Shown: positions 11,541-24,245, numbered from the stretch's first letter. The stretch is 64,000 bases of DNA from Polytrichum commune (GCA_950295325.1 OX485808.1:20046527-20110526), one strand, 5' to 3'. Notes: generated by a model from the sequence alone, not told the origin. Numbers and translations: made by a program.

Positions 11541-13595
11541 TGAAACTATTGTTTGTGATTTGAGAATTTGATGAATTTCCAATCGAGGAGCATATGTGCT
11601 AACAACGATTAGATATTCATGGTATGTGTCTCAGTCTAAGTCATTAATATGAACTCAATTTTTATTATAATTCAATTTACATGTATGTATACATTTTGAC
11701 TGGAATATGTGTAATAAATGGAATAATCTTAGATGAGATCATTTTTATCACTTCTAGATTAGAATATCAAGAAGTAACCTTCAAGCCCTCAAGGATTGAG
11801 CTTAGCATCTATAACTCATTGATGGTAATACGAAAGGAATTCTTTTTGGGAAAATTCCAATATCTAGGCAACCCAACTTCCAAGTTTTTCCAATTTTCAC
11901 TTTTTGACTACATCCACTTCATTCTTTCAATAACTAAAAGAGTATAAGGATATCCCAATTTGATGAATTTGGAGACTAGTATCCAAGGAAAAAGGAACAA
12001 CAAAAAAAAACACCATATGCTTTGAGTTTTTTGTGATGCATAGAACTTCATGTTGTATCACTATATATCACTACCATGAACTATCATATAGTTATGTCTC
12101 ACTCATACCTTAAGGAACTTCCATTACAAAACAATTTGAAATTTAAGTCAAACAAATATAATATCAAGGATTATTTTAGCAAGGATGATGTGAGCCCAAT
12201 ATCGTGCCCACATGTGTGCTTAATCTTAAAAATCATTAAAACTTAGATTTCGTTACTGCATTGAATATTCAAAAATATAAAAAGAGTTATGTTCTTCAAT
12301 TTAGATTTGAATGGATTTAAAAGGCTAGGGTGTGAGTTATTTATTACTAGGAGTGTGAATGATTAAGTTAGGAGGTTAGTTAGTAGTTAGTGAATACGGA
12401 GGGTTAAGACCAAGTGAGGCCAAGTGTATTGAGTTGAATTGGAGTTTGTCATTGTTCGTTGTGGGGAAGGGCACTACTGCCCTAGAGAATTCCGGATCGA
12501 GGGATTGGGTGGTGATTGAGGCGGCTATTGTGGACGGGTTCACTCTCTCTCTGGGTGTGGCACGGAGCTGCTGCCGAACTCAGGCGGAAGCCATGCCCAA
12601 AAACTTCCTCCTTCGATGCTCTGTCCCAAAGAGGTTAATTGTGCAGGCAGGGTAAGAATGTGAAGACTTGGCGAGGTGATCTGTAGGAAGGATCGCCGCA
12701 CCGGGCGTCCAGCTGCAGAGGGTGCACGAGAGGGGGGGGGGGGGGGGGATTGAGCGGTTGCTCGCCGCAAGTCGGAATTCAGCATATCGTAATATTGTTG
12801 GTCGAGCACACTCTGATCTTCTTGCTGGGGCATCCAGCAGGTAGAAGGTAACCAAACGCCAACTGGGCGCTGGCGGTCCGAAGGGAAGGAACGATCACAA
12901 AGGGAGACAGTCGAGCTCTCCTCCGACATAAAGGCGTAGCTGGGAATTGGCCGTAATAGTGATTCATCGGGTCATTAGTTCAGAAGGAAAAGGGTGTGAA
13001 GTATAGCTGGGAATGAATGTTTGAGTGAGGACGAAGCTGCTGGAGGCTGAATGCGTACACTCCGTGAATCTGTGGAAAGAGGGGAACACTTGACTCGAAA
13101 ATGCTGCCTCAACAGAGCGGTGGAAGGAATGTTGATTTGGCTGCAGCCGAACTCCCTACTGTTGGGTGGAATTAGGCGATGTCCAGTATGGTTGACTCCA
13201 GAAGGCTACAGAGTCAGATTTGAAGGTCGAGATTATGGGTACAGGGGTGGATGGACACATGTAGAAGTTGAAGGTGAATTCAGCAACCAATGTACGTGCA
13301 TGCCGCCAAGCGGAGGGATTCGAAGATGCTACTTCAATGTGTGGGAAGGCTCAAGTGATAGGCATTCCTTGCTGGCCGAAGGAGAGGATCAGTTGGTTGC
13401 ACGTTGAATTTTAGCACAACAACAACCAATCAAGTCAACTGCAGATGTGGATTTTTCCCCGAGAGACCAATGTTGGATGCCCATTACGAGTCGGGTAGAG
13501 CTGGAGCCCTCCCAGGGGAGGTGTTACAGATCCATCGCGAGTGAATTCGGTGATAGAGACCGAGGGTGGATTACGTCGTGTGAGAAGAGCGTACC
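11541..13595. other. Unassigned sequence with weak ORFs
   Basis: AT-rich to about 12400, then GC-richer to 13595. The GC-richer part contains a G run (about 12734-12749) and overlapping ORFs on both strands (for example 12929-12540 minus and 13051-13407 plus), none with a recognisable domain. It continues past the solo LTR into 14574-15040, since the LTR simply splits it. It may be the untranslated part of another retroelement. Confidence 0.4.
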
Positions 13596-14568
13596 TGTCG
13601 CAACCCTTGCTAGCCCCCCTTGACAATCTTGCCAATTTTCAATTCTAGCAAAGGTTACGAGCGCTAACCATTCGCATTCCGCCATGCTAATGATTAGCTC
13701 CTCCTACCCCGGACCTTATAGTTCATAGGAGGGAACCAACCCTCCTACTTTGCTTTCGGGACTCACCCCTTAATCGGTAACCCATTCCTAGATGTGGACT
13801 TCCATCCATGGAAGTCCAATCCCATGTTGATCATCGCATTGCCGGAGCAACACTACAACAACCCGAACCATACTAGGCAACTATGGCCTCACAATGGGCC
13901 AATGCCCATGGAGGCCTTGCCGTTCGGCCTCGGGTGGGTGAGGCCACACCACCTCACCCATATAAGCCTCTAGGACTTTACACGGGGCCCCTACCCCACC
14001 GTGAACCAACCTCTTGTCTCTCCACCAAGAGTTGGGGCCAAGTGGACATTTTCCCTTAGCCGCTGGGCTAAGAAGCCTCTAGCAGCTTCAGACCATCATA
14101 ACTTCCTTGTATGATGTCCGAGGCTAGCAACCAACCACTCCATCTTCATCTACGTTTCACGTAGATGCCGATGGACTCCTCACTTGCTCCATTTGGGCAA
14201 GTTATGAGGACGTTATGCCTCTTTGAACCTTGGCAGTCCCGCGATTCACTCCCAGGCATTGCTGCACCAGGGCGCCGTCCCGGGACAGCGCCCCACTCAA
14301 ATGGCCATAACTCCTAGCTCACACCTCCGATTGAGGTGTTCTTGAGCATTCTAGAATCACCACGCCATGAGCTACGCATAGCTCATGGCCTAACCCTCAT
14401 GCTTCCTAGTCTCAGTGGGTGGGAGGCGTTCCCAACGCCCGAGGCCCTCACCCACACTAGGATCACTTGGGCCCTCTCACCAATGGCGCCACAAGTCCCG
14501 GGTGTCACTCCGGGGTCCCCCTTGTGCCCATGGTGTTTCGGGCACTCCTCATGGAGAGGTGCACGACA
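13596..14568 (-). mobile_element. Solo LTR of the chromovirus family
   Basis: About 973 bp that is the reverse complement of the LTRs at 23272-24243 and 29057-30028. It starts TGTCGCAACCC and ends GTGCACGACA. The flanks are a perfect 5-bp target-site duplication, GTACC at 13591-13595 and 14569-14573. No internal sequence is attached on either side, so this is a solo LTR left by LTR-LTR recombination after an independent insertion. It has many more differences from the other two LTRs than they have from each other, so it is an older insertion. Confidence 0.95.
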
Positions 14569-15040
14569 GTACCAGGAGCAGAGAGGTAGCTGCTGCGAGA
14601 ACTCGCACATTCCAGGGGGTAGGCATAGGTTGTGCAGGGCTTAGTTAGGAACCAGTAAGGTTCTGGTGATGTTTGAATTAGGCTGGGGGAAAGCTCGGTT
14701 AGCTGATTGTTTAATGGTTGTGTTAGGAAGTAGACTTGGAGCTACTGGACTTTCCATGGGGGTTGTCATTTACTCAGACTAAGCAATTATCAATTCAAGG
14801 AATTTACATGTAGCACTCAAAGCCAATTAGGGGCAGGGTTTAGTTAGTTAGCATTGGATAAAAGGCATTTGTGAATGCTAGTGTGTCATTTCATTTCCAT
14901 TATAAAAGGGTGTGTGCAAGTTAGTCGCATTCACTAGTGTATAAGGTGGAAGGGTTTGGAATATTGAAGTAACTTGGAGCATGTGAGTTCCTAGCCCTCA
15001 CCTGGACTACGACGCATAAGGGTGGGGGTTTAGGGCTGAC
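14569..15040. other. Unassigned; possible LTR-like promoter
   Basis: Continuation of the sequence interrupted by the solo LTR. A TATAAAAGGG motif at 14901-14910 sits in a context resembling a retroelement LTR or UTR. No partner repeat was found in the window, so this stays speculative. Confidence 0.25.
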
Positions 15041-18000
15041 AGATTAGGGCCCCTTTTACTCATGGGACAATCTTAGAGAGGATGGCATCAAAGTATGGGC
15101 TAGACTTGATAGATTTTACTCCTTCTCGAGCTCAATACAAAATCCATCTTCTCATAGACATTACAAGATTATGGGAGGCTCAACATTCTTTGATCATCGC
15201 CCAGACCCTTTTCAGATTAACCTCAACAACAACACCCTAGGAGGTTCCTCGTGGAAACCAAATGGAAGATTCCTTTTAGAAACCTGGGAACCAATTAAAA
15301 CAATGTGGAAAACACTCCCTCCACAAATGGCTTTTTTCACCAAATTGAGGAAAGTAATCAAGTACTATAAGCAATTTTGCCTAGCTAAAGCAACAAAGAA
15401 TAGATTGGAAGGATCTAGACTAAGGCAACATCTGGAGTTTTGGCAAGTTATCCTACACTCTGACACAAAAATGAAACAGCTAAGGCCAAGATTAAGATAC
15501 GTAGGGATAAATTACAAAGCTAGGTAGATAAGAAAGAGGAAGGGTGCAAAATTAGGTCTCGAACCCGATGGATGGAGTCCGGGGATAGAATGAATAAAGA
15601 CTTCTTCTCCTCAATAAGGGAGCGACCGGCAGGCAAACTGGTCCGGTCTAGAATGAGCAACAACATGAGCATGTGGAAAAGTTGCTAAGCTACGTACCAA
15701 ACAAATTCTCACCAATCGCCTAGAAGATGTTGGAAGCCCCACTTACCAAAGAATAACTAACCAAAGCGGTCTAGGCCCTTGCAAAAGATAAAAGCCTACG
15801 TCCGGATGGGGTGATGGCGGAATTTTTTCAATCTTATTGGAGCTTCATAAGTGACATCTTCACAAGGATGGTAAACAAATCACTAGCTAGGGGCCGGTTT
15901 CCAAAGGGGGTAACAAGAGGATAAATTACACTGCTATTCAAGGAAGGGGACCGCTCAAGGTTAACCAACTGGTGACCAATCACGCTCCTCAACACCACCT
16001 ATAAGATTTTCGCCAAAGCTCTACAACAACGACTCCTACCATTTTTAGTAATTGATAATGATCAAATTACCTTTCTACCACTTAGATTCATTCTAGACAA
16101 CCTTCTATTCACACACGAATCAATTCAATGGGCAAAGGAGTCGCGTCAAGAGTCTATTTTCTTCAAACTTAATTTTAGCAAAGCCTATGATAGAGTTGAC
16201 TGGGCCTTTATGTTCCAAGTAATGGAGAAACTAGGAATACCTAACACACTTATTCAAATGATTAGAAGGTTACTTCATGATGCAATGGTCTTCGTTAATA
16301 TCGACAACCGAGCAACAGAGCCCTTTGAACTGCATAGAAGGGTTCGCCAAGGCTGCCCTCTTGCGCCCTATTTGTTCATTATCACGGCAGAGATACTAAA
16401 TGCAGCTGTAGAACATGCAATGCTAGCGGGTAACCTCAAAGGCATTACCCTTTCACAAGACAACTCCCAAAAAAATTTATTAGCCAATACGCTGATGACA
16501 CATCCTTCACGGGTAAGGCAGAGGAAACCAATGTGGACCACCTTGTTGGAATCCTCCACAAGTTGGGTACGTAATGCCTCGGGACTTGAGATAAATTGGC
16601 ATGAAAGCGTGGCGTATTGGTGCGGTCGAGGACATCCACCAAGATGGGTGGCAAAATTCCAATGGAAATGGGCAACTATTAGGGACCTATCAAAACTTCT
16701 CGGCATGCCATTCTGTCTTAAACTGGGACTGCAAGATGTAGACCAATTTTTGATCAATAGGGTCAAGGGCAAACTCAAATATTGGAGCTCCACAAACTTG
16801 TCACTTGCGGGATGCACCCTCATCGTTAATCAAGTCTTGATGTCATCCCTCTGATATTTTATTGCGGTGTGGGCCGGGTCAAAGAAAGTTTTGGGGAGGA
16901 TTAAAACCCTACTCCGCAACTACCTCTGGTCTAGATCGGAAAACATGGCCATAGCACATGTTAATTGAGATGATTGCACAATGCCCAAGAAAGTAGGAGG
17001 CCTTAGTCTTACCTCGCCAAAGGACGGCATGAAAGCCTTCATGAGTAAATGGGCTATCCAAGTTCTTGGCAAATCAAACCTTCAAATTATCATGAGGCAT
17101 TGCATCACGCAGTTACAACTTTCGCCCCATGGTCCATGGGATCTCTCCTCTTTATGGTTGTTTTCCTCATAATTTTCTACAAAGGGTGGATCCAAAACTT
17201 GGCACCACATAACCCAATCGTGAAAGGTAATGACAAAAACAGCTACATACCTTTCTCCAACAACTCCTAAAGATATCTTGCAACTCATTCTTTGGTGGAG
17301 GGAAGAATACCAAGGACTTCACTTTGGCATTATCATGAGTAGGGCATACACCTTGAGTCTGTCCTACATATGGCACAAAGCTAAGGCACATAAAGAGGCG
17401 GCATTCTTCTAGTTGGTTATCCATAAGGCAATGGCAGTTAACGAGTGGCACGGTAAAATCTCAGCGGAGATCAACCAAAGCTACCCCCATTATGACCCTT
17501 AGTCGGTGGAATCGGTGGAGCATAGGTTCTACAATTGTCCCCTTGCTCAACATATGTGGAGATTCGCGGCCAACATCATTTGGCAACTTTTCACCAAAAA
17601 AGAAGGGAATCTCGGCCTGCGCAAGTCATTTTCCATGTTGCAATGTCTTTTTGATCAACCTTTGTGCGAAACACTAAGATGATTCAGTCACATATGGTTC
17701 TTCTTAAGAAGTGGCCTTCTGTGGATTATCTGGCGGCAATGGAATGATTTGATTTTTAATAAATTGCAATGGCCCATTGAGAAAACACGTCAAATCATTT
17801 GGGATGCCTTGCAAGATTATGGGAGGATTGAATGGAAATGGACGCTTAGGGACTTGGAAAAAGCCCTGGACGTGGCCACCCATGACATTCTTAACAAATT
17901 TGATTTGACTTGGGGGGTCAAAGGTCTTATTGTGACCCGGAGCAACTTAGTCGTTACTTGGAAGGATAGTCCTCATATGAGCATTATTTCTTGATTTCCA

Positions 18001-18092
18001 CTCGGACTGCGTTGTTTCGGCTAGGTTGGTTGTATTTTGGGTTCTCTCTGCAATTGAATTTTCAATTTTTGCCAAAAAAAAGAAAAAAGAAA
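15040..18092 (+). mobile_element. 5'-truncated LINE (L1-type non-LTR retrotransposon)
   Basis: It starts inside the C-terminal part of the endonuclease domain (an ARLDRFY-type motif near 15095-15120, DHRPDPFQI near 15195). It continues through the reverse transcriptase and the C-terminal zinc-finger-like region, and ends in an A-rich tail (about 18074-18092) after '..ttttcaatttttgcc'. The 5' UTR, ORF1 and most of the endonuclease are missing, which is typical 5' truncation. I could not identify a target-site duplication. Confidence 0.88.
15045..17994 (+). pseudogene. LINE ORF2 (endonuclease end, reverse transcriptase)
   Basis: Reverse-transcribes element RNA at the nicked target. Landmarks in order: RPDGVMAEFF (about 15795); LLFKEGDRS...NW-stop-PITLLN (15930-15990); FFKLNFSKAYDRVDW (about 16160); RRVRQGCPLAPYLF (about 16335); the catalytic YADD at 16488-16499; GLEINW (about 16585); PKKVGGLSL (16984); and a VEHRFYNCPLAQHMW zinc-finger-like segment (about 17518). 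It is inactive. A TAA lies at 15922-15924 and a TGA at 15973-15975, where the family has Arg (NWRPI). A frameshift around an A run at 16469-16475 puts YADD out of the preceding frame. More stops occur after 16854. Confidence 0.88.
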
Positions 18093-18583
18093 TTCTAGTC
18101 ACACAATTAATAAGTTTTTCTTTTTCTTTTTCTTAGAGTAAGCTTCTACAATTGGACTAGTTTTACTAAATTTCAACATGTAACTTCCACATATTACCAT
18201 GGTTGATATTGAGTGTTTGAGTTTACATTTAATGTTACTTACTTTCATAGAGTTATTGGCATTCAATGTATGCGTTCGTATTTAGTTTATCAAACACTAA
18301 TTATCCTTTTTTAGTGTAGTAGAAAGCGTAGGGTATTCTAACACCTCCACATGACAAGGTTCCCAACCATGCTTTCAACATGGAAAGTAATAAGATAAAG
18401 GTAGCTACTATTTGAGGTACAATGGCTACTAGTTAGGTTGGGCAACTATTAAATGGGGTTCCGTGGCTATTGGTTTAGATTCGGAAATCATTAAATGTAG
18501 TTTGGTGGCTATGGTAGAGGTTCGGCAACTACTTCCAAGGTTTGGTGCCTACTAAATGAGGTTTGGTTGCCGTGCGACATAGC
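18093..18583. other. No feature recognised
   Basis: Spacer between the LINE tail and the next TIR element. The stretch 18405-18570 shows loosely repeated phrases ('ggctactagttaggttgggcaactatt', 'ggctatggtagaggttcggcaacta'), a degenerate short tandem pattern. Confidence 0.4.
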
Positions 18584-19919
18584 TACACCCTAACCTTGAT
18601 AATGTCACACCCTCCGTTTCACCAAAAAGTGTGATATAAACAAGGTGTGACATACTTGATAATGTCACATTTTGTGCATAATGTGATATTATCAAAAAAA
18701 TATGTAGAAAATCAAAATATAATTACAATTTTTATTTAAAATAACAAATATGAGACTTCAATGTTTTTGAATGTAAAATCTAATTCAAAATTGTGAATAA
18801 CAACAAGAGCACATCATAATGTGTCATTGAGATCAAGTAAAGACCTCTCACTAGAGACAAAGAAGCTTCTAATGTCACATTGTTTTGTTGATGTTAAATG
18901 TGCAACACCAATTCTAATGAGGTTTGTCATGCTTCATTGGTACTACACAAAGAGGAACGTATCTTCATAGATTTTTAGCGCTACATATGCTTGGAAATAA
19001 GGCGTGGAGAGGAACCCATTGATATCATCTGTGTCTGAGATGGAGAAGCTTCAGACTTACAAATGCCAGTGTCTATAGAACCAAGATAAATCAAATTTTC
19101 TACAGCAGGGTTCACCATCTTCCAGACCCATAGGTATTCTTCACTTTTTAAGAGTATCATGAAACTTCTTAGAATTTACAATCTTGAAGGTGTGTCTAAT
19201 GCGAAAGCATGCAGCTCCAGCAAATTGCTTCTTGGAAATGTTTTACCAGCTCTAAATCTTCAAGGTTAAGAGGCATTTATCGACATTGGAAATGGCTACT
19301 GAAGGAATGCAACTAAGGTGCTTACCATGTGTGCGCCATCTTCAACGGCGGCCACAAAATCCTCAGGAACCACCGATTGATCAACTTCCACCTCACAATG
19401 CAATTCTCTGAAAATGCCACAGAATGAATGCCAGCAGTCTAAGTTTGAAACAAAGAAATCAATTACAAGGTCTTCAACACCGAACTGATTCAACAAGCCT
19501 CAAAGCTTCAAAAGTACCATTTAGGAAGAAACCTTGTGGATGCAGCAGTTTGTTGAGGAGAGCGGCAAGAAGATGAGGGGCAGAGCAGTGTGTGGAGCGG
19601 CGAGAAGTTGATCTGCGAGAGAAACCGTTGCTTCTTCGGCACATGAGATTCAAGATTCAAGAACCCAAGATTCAAGCGGAAGCAGGTGAAGATGCTGACG
19701 TCATCCATAGAATTTGCTGTCCATCCGACCTTTTTTCATCCATGTTACTTGTTATTATCACACTTACACTACAAATTTTGAAAAAAAATTGTGACATTAT
19801 CAAGGGTGATAGTGATAATAACGAGGGAGTTTTACACTATGGAAATCGGTTTCAAACTTTTAGGTGACAATATCAAGGTGTTCTATTAACAAGTGTGATA
19901 TTATCAAGGTTAGGGTGTA
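18584..19919. mobile_element. TA-flanked TIR element carrying gene-like sequence
   Basis: The ends are inverted repeats of about 26 bp: left TACACCCTAACCTTGATAAT then GTCACAC, right its reverse complement with one change. Each end begins or ends with TA, so CACCCTAACC termini flanked by a TA duplication fit a Tc1/mariner-type element. Subterminal copies of 'gataatgtcaca' occur near both ends (18658, 18690, 19788, 19900). No transposase is present, so it is non-autonomous. The interior (about 19000-19720) reads as gene-like sequence on the minus strand. Confidence 0.65.
19000..19720 (-). pseudogene. Gene-like fragment inside TIR element
   Basis: On the minus strand there is a chain of open segments. 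From 19720 to 19510 the sequence resembles a transcript leader. A segment at about 19500-19296 includes GVEDLVIDFF and VPEDFVAAVEDG; the next is around 19220-19150 (AGAACFRIRHTFKI). The last, 19140-19000, includes EEYLWVWKMVNPAVENLIYL and closes at a stop. A 'cacatggtaagc' donor-like site lies near 19325. No family is recognised. It looks like captured host transcript or genomic sequence (Pack-type), not transposase. Confidence 0.35.
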
Positions 19920-20140
19920 CTTGCACGAGGTTTGGTAATTACTATATACACAATTGGAAAGTTTTATCATCACTTAAGCAATTGCAAATCCCAACGATGG
20001 TCATTTCAAGGTTAAATCCGGAGTTGAGATGCAAAACTTACAAGATGTCAAAGTAAGAATTAGCTTCATTTTTTGAGTGATCACAACGACTTTCATTTAG
20101 TTTTTTTGCTTGTTGAACCCATATTGTCACCACACTAAAG

Positions 20141-20340
20141 ATTGTATTTAGTGTCACTTACTATTTGGAGTTACACAATGCTATTTTTTTTACTATTGAA
20201 ATATTTTTTTACCAAGTAAAGATGTTAGTGTTTTGTAATGCTCAAAGAAGCAATTTGACATTTGTTGGCAAAATATGAGATATGTAATAAATTATTATCA
20301 CATTGCGTAATTCCAAATAGTAAGCGACACTAAATACAAT
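20141..20340. mobile_element. 200-bp MITE, GTGTCACTTACTAT family (best copy)
   Basis: It begins ATTGTATTTAGTGTCACTTA and ends with its near-perfect reverse complement ('..taagcgacactaaatacaat'). The TIRs are about 40 bp with two or three mismatches. The interior is AT-rich and non-coding. It is the cleanest of four copies in the window and defines the family ends. Confidence 0.88.
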
Positions 20341-21000
20341 ATTTAATGTACTTTTGAGCACACAATCCAATGTCATCCCAACAATGTTGCTTTGGTAACT
20401 GTTCTTAACCCTTAAGTATCCAATGGGTTATATATGGGTTTCTTTATATACAAAAACATGTATTTTAGTTATAATTTGGTTACATGTGTAGCTAATCATG
20501 TCAAAGTTATTCCTATATAAAATTAACTCCTTCATCAATTGCACCTTTCCAATCGGTCGAACATGCTAATGTGATTGTAGATTTGGGCTTCATAGAGTTC
20601 TCGAGTGCCATTTTGTGCAAATACATACTTAATATAATGATCATCAATGTGAAATGTGACTTTCTTTTATCACATTAGATAATGTGCTACAAAGACTTTG
20701 AAACACATAAATCAAACTACAAGGATTTTAAAACTTGATGAGGACTCACATACCTTGTGTTTATACTATGCCCCATATTGAGCCCCTTAGAGGTTTAAGA
20801 ATTCACTACAAGGATTTCCATGTAACTCCCAAACATATGTGTCTGATTGCACATGTTATCCAAAGTAGCGCGTGCTACTCAGCGTTTTTATATTTGGCTA
20901 TACAGATGTTTTTTGCTACACTAGTTAGGGCCATGCTATGTTTACACATGGTTTATTTTGAAAATGCCCGTTGGGTTAGCCTCAAACCGGGTCGGGCGGC
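20341..21000. other. No gene recognised
   Basis: AT-rich sequence with one biased ORF (20735-21040) that shows no domain. A GGGTCGGGCGG-type phrase near 20985-21000 resembles TIR-proximal sequence of some plant hAT elements. No matching opposite end was found, so no element is called. Confidence 0.35.
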
Positions 21001-21099
21001 ATGCATTGTAGCCAACCCGGCCCCGTTACCACGGTGTTAAAGGCCACCCCCCGGCTCAATCACGGCCGCCCGTATCGCTGTCGATCTAACGGCCGAGGG

Positions 21100-21600
21100 A
21101 TAGGGGGCCCAAACCCTAACCCTCACTCCAACCCCTCGCTTTTTCCGTCATCTCCTCCCTTTGCTGCCTTCGCCACCCCAAGCCCGTTGTGTGCTTCTCC
21201 ATCGCCGCTCTGCTCCTCTCCTGCCGCTCTGAAGCCACTTGTGCTCCTGCTCCTGCTCCTGCTCCGCTCTCACTCCCGGCACCTGCTCCTGCTCTGCTCC
21301 TGAGTCCTTGTAGCTGCCGCTCCCGCTCCCTGCACTTGCTCCGCTCTGTGCACCTGTACCCGACTGGCAACTGCACATGGTTACCCCAGGCCCATTGTGT
21401 GCTTCTCCATCGCCGCTCTGCTCCTCTCCTGCCGCTCTGAAGCCACCTGTGCTCCTGCTCTTGCTCCGCTCTCGCTCCCGGCACCTGCTCTTGCTCCGCT
21501 CTGTTCCTTGGACCTGCTTCGCTCCTGAGTCCTTGTAGCTGCCGCTCCCGCTCCCTGCACGTGCTCCGCTCTGTGCACCTGCACCCAACTGGCAACGTCA
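21100..21600. repeat. CT-rich tandem duplication at the CACTA insertion site
   Basis: Two units with a period of about 210-225 bp, starting at 21183 and 21391. Both begin 'ccc.ttgtgtgcttctccat' and both contain 'ctgagtccttgtagctgccg' and '..ctggcaac'. Each is built from gctcct/gctccgctc sub-repeats. ORFs on both strands here are low-complexity and not called as genes. The right flank of the CACTA element (from 40158) resumes with 'actgcacctggtt', which matches the continuation of this unit (21371-21383), so the transposon landed in this repeat. Confidence 0.8.
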
Positions 21601-23271
21601 CACTATAAGAAAATCCTGTTTTTTGTGACGTAAAAAAAAACGGAAGTGTGCGTTCACTTTGACATGGAGGTTCTTCTCTTGGACGTCACCTAAAATCCGT
21701 CATGTCAGACAGGAGAAAAACGCGTCGTGGACATGCGAAAACATGGGGAATTTCAGCACGTTTTTATGTGACGTCACATAAAACATGGTGTTTCATAGTG
21801 TCCACGTGAAGACACGTGGACGCCACCGGCATGCCATGCAAGCATGTTTTTTGCGGGCAGTGCCACGTCGACACGCTTTTTTTTCCGCCCCCTCGGTAAC
21901 GTGGATGGCCTCGTGGACCCTCTTGAGATGACGTGGAATGCGATTAAAAACTGACATGGCATTCGCTGTTGCTGATGTGGACATTGCATTACGTGGCGAT
22001 GTGTGTTGTTACCGACGTCCTCTGCGACACGAAAATGTCACATGAGACATTTTCCTCGACGTATGCATGTATTTTTTGGGTGTTTTCGGGGTGACTTTTA
22101 GTTTTCTTGGACATCCTTTTTGACAGTGGGATGTTATGTGTGACATCAAATGGGGCATTACAAATTATGGGGATGTCCTCTGGCCAAAACCACAGCTTGT
22201 TTGGGAGTGATGATGCCATTTTCAAGCTTAGCCCGCCTTGACGTGGCTGATTGCCTCAAATTCTCAAACACATTACTGACATCAAGTTGTTTGGCTATTA
22301 GCAGGACCAAATGTCAGATGCACGTCACTTATGCCATCTACGAGAACAAACACCGACGTCAACTGTTCCACCAGACAGTCGGAACAGACACAAAGAACGC
22401 GTGGAACAAAGACAAGTGCCTTCGTACTAGTCCCCACCTACCCCATTCCACCACCATTCACAAAACCGCATGAATTACATTAGTGGTCATCCGAACATGA
22501 AATGGACTCACACGAACGACGTGACTATATTCGAGTGCTCCACACTCCTCCTGCAATCATGCAAGCAATGTAGGCATGCAAACACTAGTTCCCTCACCTT
22601 CGCAAGATTTTGGGAAGGTTTAGGCAAACCAACCGCTTTTGGTGCACCGAGTTTGGCCATTGAGGATTTCGCTTGTGCGCTTCTACCCGCACGGCGGGGT
22701 GGGCCACCTGACTCCTCTGGTACGGGCACCTCATCCTGTAATAGCATTCCGCATTAGTACTCGGAGGTTTCAAATTATGGTTGTTCTGTTCTGCGATAAT
22801 TCAAACTGTCAAGGCAAACGTCCAGCCTAATGTACATGTTGACATCCTCAATGACACCATGAAGAACATGCCAGACAAATACATGAAGGTATAATTTTTT
22901 AAACGACGATGAGAGGGTTTCCAGTATGTCTAATATGGGTGGGTGTTACTTGATGTTACCTGATCCAGAGATGCAATCTCTTCAGGCACGTCCGCATTGC
23001 CGGATATCTCAGGGTGTCCTTCCTCGACGTCCTCCATAGCTTGCACTGGCACTTCCTCGTTGGTGGGTTCTACAGGGTCATCAATTACAGGTGTCTGTGT
23101 CGTTTTTTTCGGCACTTCGAGAATGTCCTCAATTATAGACGCGATAATGGTTTCAGAGCTGGGAGGCACTGCTTCTACGTCTGTGACTTCATCAGTCGCA
23201 GCATCCTCGGAGACGTCGCTCAGGACAGGAATCGCGGACGCCACACGCATGTCCGCACCACCCACCGCGCT

Positions 23272-24243
23272 TGTCGCGCACCTCTCCATGAGGAGTGCCC
23301 GAAACACCATGGGCACAAGGGGGACCCCGGAGTGACACCCGGGACTTGTGGCGCCATTGGTGAGAGGGCCCAAGTGATCCTAGTGTGGGTGAGGGCCCCG
23401 GGCGTTGGGAACGCCTCCCACCCACGAAGACTAGGAGGCACAAGGGTAAGGCCATGAGTTATGCGTAGCTCATGGCGTGGTGATTCTAGAAAGCTCAAGA
23501 ACACCTCAATCGGAGGTGTGAGCTAGGAGTTATGACCATTTGAGTGGGGCGCTGTCCCGGGACAGCGCCCTGGTACAGCAGTGCCTGGGAGTGATTCCCG
23601 GGACTGCCAAGGTTCAAACAGGCATAACTTCCTCAATACTTGCCCGAATGGGGCAAGTGAGGAGTCCATCGGCATCTACGTGAAGCGTAGATGAAGATGG
23701 TGTGGTTGGTTGCTAGCCTCGGACATCATACAAGGAAGTTATGATGGTCTGAAGCTGCTGGGGGGTTCTAGGCCCAGCAGCTAAAGGAAAATGTCCACTT
23801 GGCCCCAACTCTTGGTAGAGAGACAAGAGGTTGGTTCACGGTGGGGTAGGGGCCCCGCGTGAAGTCCTAGAGGCTTATATGGGTGAGGTGGTGTGGCCTC
23901 ACCCACCCGAGGCCGAACGGCAAGGCCTCCATGGGCATTGGCCCATTGTGAGGCCATAGTTGCCTAGTATGGTTCGGATTGTTGTAGTGTTGCTCCGGCA
24001 ATGCGATGATCAACATGGGATTGGACTTCCATGGATGGAAGTCCACATCTAGGAATGGGTTACCGATTAAGGGGTGAGTCCCGAAAGCAAAGTAGGAGGG
24101 TTGGTTCCCTCCTATGAACTATAAGGTCCGGGGTAGGAGGAGCTAATCATTAGCATGGCGGAATGCGAATGGTTAGCGCTCGTAACCTTTGCTAGAATTA
24201 AAAATTGGCAAGATTGTCAAGGGGGCTAGCAAGGGTTGCGACA
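23272..24243 (+). repeat. 5' LTR of chromovirus
   Basis: 972 bp with TG...CA ends extended to TGTCGC and GCGACA, the same length as the 3' LTR. A 'gcttatatggg' sequence near 23872-23882 may be the promoter TATA region. A short palindrome 'ggcgctgtcccgggacagcgcc' lies near 23549-23570. Confidence 0.95.
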
Positions 24244-24245
24244 CT

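Noticed and set aside
12540-12929. 129-codon minus ORF with proline/serine runs
   Set aside because: Includes translation of a G/C run; no domain, no conserved copy, overlapping ORFs on both strands.
20980-21001. GGGTCGGGCGG phrase as a hAT terminal inverted repeat of the element at 41305-43656
   Set aside because: No matching inverted end was found downstream of 43656, so the pairing cannot be supported.
21116-21601. ORFs of 146-161 codons on the minus strand (Arg/Glu/Gly-rich repeats)
   Set aside because: Products of gctcct tandem repeats, open in several frames; not a protein-coding signal.
23014-23457. 147-codon plus-strand ORF across the 5' LTR boundary
   Set aside because: Chance fusion of antisense TNPA-like exon and LTR sequence; same for 28731-29240 and 22930-23373 where they run into the LTR.
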